This document shows, one piece after another, positions 6,409 through 7,920 of a stretch of DNA of 7,920 bases. Source of the stretch: Caldifarciminota bacterium (GTDB taxonomy: Bacteria; Hydrothermota; 32-111; QNBC01); the NCBI GenBank assembly GCA_023132105.1, contig JAGLYS010000246.1, positions 1 through 7,920 of the forward strand. Direction: 5' to 3'. The position numbers were made by a program, and so were the translations under genes. The notes under the pieces were generated by a model. The model did not search any database. It saw nothing but the letters and a program-made list of their open reading frames with translations, and had not been told where the DNA came from. Each line of letters starts with the position of its first letter. Within the stretch, counting starts at the first letter, position 1.

Positions 6409-7788
6409 TTACTTTTTAAATTCATATTTAATAACTTTTAAATATTTCGAATCTCCTGTAATACAATATATATTTAAATCTTTATCTATTATTGGAGTTG
6501 AATTAACTGAAATGTCTTGATATTCTCTATAATTAATTCCTTCGAGTCCAGGATAATCAATAAGTTTTTTATCAAATTCATCTTTAATTTCTCCTTTAAA
6601 ATCTTGATATATAAACTTGTCTCCATTGAAACATATTAATATGGAATCTTTATAAATATTAAAATTTCCAATAATATTTATATCGGCTAATTTTATCCTA
6701 TTTCCATCCAATTTTAAAATCCTTGTTTTTCCTATAGAAATTGAATTAATATAATCTTTATTCAATTCTATAGTTCTATTTTTTATTAATTCCATTGGAA
6801 TTATTGCAGTAATAAATAAAGGCGGTTTTACATACCAATTACCCCATATATACAACTCATTATTACTATCTACATAAAAATATAATGAAGAACCATAAAT
6901 ATTCTCTATAATATATTGATTTATAATTTTACCATTATTGTCTATTTCTGATATAATCTGACTATTTGAGTCTTTTAAATACAAAATTTTAACTATATAA
7001 ATATTATTATTTTTATCAACTCCGATAGCTTCAACAAGACAAGTTTTACTATATTTACTCTTGTAAATATATTCTGAAGGTAGATTTATATGTTTAACAA
7101 ACTTACCATCTTTATTGAATATATTTATTCTAAAATTGTTATGATCTAATATATATAGATTATTGTCTTTTGGAGATATAGCAAAAAGTGCTCTATATAC
7201 TAATGTTTCATTTATTGGTAATAATTTGAATTCACATTCTCCCTCTCCCCATTTAGCTTTTATTATGATCTTTTTTTCATATCTGTTTGCAAATTCAAAT
7301 TCTTTTTGCTTATTTTGCAATATATCCTTAATCTCTTTCTCTAATCTCTTTATTCCTCTTAAGTTAGTTCTCTCATATGCATTTAGTTGAATATCCTCTG
7401 ATATAGGTTTATACCATGGCATTTGATTAAAAAATGCTTTCAATCCTGCATCTTTAAATATATACCCGTTTCTCGCATACATCTCATTCCTTAATAAACT
7501 AAGATATCTGAATTCATCCTCCTCTGCTATTTTACCTGTAACTATTATTTTTGATAATATTTCTGAATCTGAGGGACCATATCCTATATATTCACCCTCC
7601 GTCATTTCCATTGAATATGGAGGATATTGTATAGAGTAATCATAAAAATAGTATTTATAATTCCCTATATACTCCTTTTTCTTGAAATAATTTATCTCAT
7701 CCTGTGTCCAATCTCCTCTACCTATATCTCCATACATACTTATTGATACAAATAACAATGCCAACATAAAAAATACTACTCTCTTCAT
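6409..7788 (-). CDS. Secreted YARHG-domain protein with beta-propeller-like C-terminus (copy A)
   Basis: 459 residues. The ATG at 7788 lies six bases after AGGAGG, with an in-frame TAG a few codons upstream that fixes the start. Residues 1-20 are a signal peptide (MKRVVFFMLALLFVSISMYG). GDWTQDEIN follows at 25-33. The YARHG-type domain spans ~90-142 (FRYLSLLRNEMYARNGYIF, PWYKP), with N107 where the family name has histidine. A charged helix (~143-165) leads to a C-terminal half with short repeated beta motifs: FAISPKDNNLYIL, GVDKNNNIYIV, YVDSNNELYIW and IDKDLNIYCI. These suggest a beta-propeller resembling NHL or six-bladed types. Over the 61-residue YARHG segment it is about 80% identical to the protein at 5273-3831, but the propeller halves are much more different. 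It heads cassette A, and its stop is 12 bases before the peptidase gene. Its biochemical function is not known. A ligand-binding or partner role for the peptidase is inference only. Confidence 0.87.
   Translation of the reverse strand: MKRVVFFMLALLFVSISMYGDIGRGDWTQDEINYFKKKEYIGNYKYYFYDYSIQYPPYSMEMTEGEYIGYGPSDSEILSKIIVTGKIAEEDEFRYLSLLRNEMYARNGYIFKDAGLKAFFNQMPWYKPISEDIQLNAYERTNLRGIKRLEKEIKDILQNKQKEFEFANRYEKKIIIKAKWGEGECEFKLLPINETLVYRALFAISPKDNNLYILDHNNFRINIFNKDGKFVKHINLPSEYIYKSKYSKTCLVEAIGVDKNNNIYIVKILYLKDSNSQIISEIDNNGKIINQYIIENIYGSSLYFYVDSNNELYIWGNWYVKPPLFITAIIPMELIKNRTIELNKDYINSISIGKTRILKLDGNRIKLADINIIGNFNIYKDSILICFNGDKFIYQDFKGEIKDEFDKKLIDYPGLEGINYREYQDISVNSTPIIDKDLNIYCITGDSKYLKVIKYEFKK
7333..7515. 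repeat. Duplicated YARHG segment, copy A
   Basis: Partner of 4803-4985, with the 30-base exact match at 7399-7428. Confidence 0.85.
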
Positions 7789-7857
7789 TCTTTTCCTCCT
7801 AATCTATATATTTCATATTCACAATTAACATTTATCTCTCCTTCAATCAATTAAACC
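7789..7857. repeat. Conserved leader, copy A
   Basis: Partner of 5274-5337: GGTTTA, GAGAGA, AAATGTTAAT and TAGGAGGAAA in the same order on the minus strand. Confidence 0.65.
7795..7800 (-). promoter_or_regulatory. Ribosome binding site AGGAGG (copy A YARHG gene)
   Basis: A consensus AGGAGG sits six bases before the ATG at 7788, inside a leader related to that of copy B. Confidence 0.8.
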
Positions 7858-7879
7858 ATTCTATATATATTCTATTTAT

Positions 7880-7919
7880 TTTATACATACCAAATATCAC
7901 TTTTTATCATATTTGTCAA
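7880..7919 (-). promoter_or_regulatory. Probable promoter region for cassette A
   Basis: TTGACA occurs on the minus strand at 7919-7914, 131 bases from the ATG at 7788. In copy B the TTGACA-to-ATG distance is 133, so the position is conserved. The -10 is unclear: a 17-base spacer gives TATTTG (7896-7891), while a better TATAAA (7885-7880) would need a 28-base spacer. The window edge cuts off anything further upstream. Confidence 0.4.
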
Positions 7920-7920
7920 A

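Overview
The window is AT-rich bacterial DNA, almost fully coding, with every gene on the minus strand. It holds four genes that read as two tandem copies of one two-gene cassette. In transcription order these are 7788-6409 and 6396-5422 (copy A), then 5273-3831 and 3828-1 (copy B, whose last gene runs off the left edge). No stretch over 300 bases lacks a gene. The only non-coding pieces are 5274-5421, between the two cassettes, and 7789-7920, upstream of copy A. Each holds a TTGACA box and a related leader ending in AGGAGG.

The first gene of each cassette encodes a secreted protein with a signal peptide, a YARHG-type domain and a beta-propeller-like C-terminal part. The second encodes a secreted NlpC/P60-fold cysteine peptidase followed by immunoglobulin-like domains. 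In copy A the peptidase gene is short (324 residues) and stops abruptly at the start of an SbsA-type Ig domain. In copy B it continues into a very large protein (at least 1276 residues) with a complete SbsA-type Ig domain, a class I glutamine-amidotransferase-like domain and several further beta-rich domains. Within each cassette the genes are nearly touching (12 and 2 bases apart), so each pair is probably co-transcribed and its products work together outside the cytoplasm, plausibly on peptidoglycan or another surface or extracellular substrate. That role is inferred from domain content.

The copies are unevenly conserved. The first Ig-like domain is about 89% identical in DNA over 348 gap-free bases and the YARHG domain is about 80% identical in protein. 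The peptidase domains and the propellers between and beside them are far more divergent.

The organism cannot be named from this sequence. Low GC, strong AGGAGG ribosome sites, TTGACA promoter boxes, TAA stops and large multi-domain Ig-containing secreted proteins fit a low-GC, possibly uncultivated, bacterium. Use of strong Shine-Dalgarno sites argues against a typical Bacteroidetes. No RNA gene, CRISPR array, insertion sequence or clear intrinsic terminator was seen.
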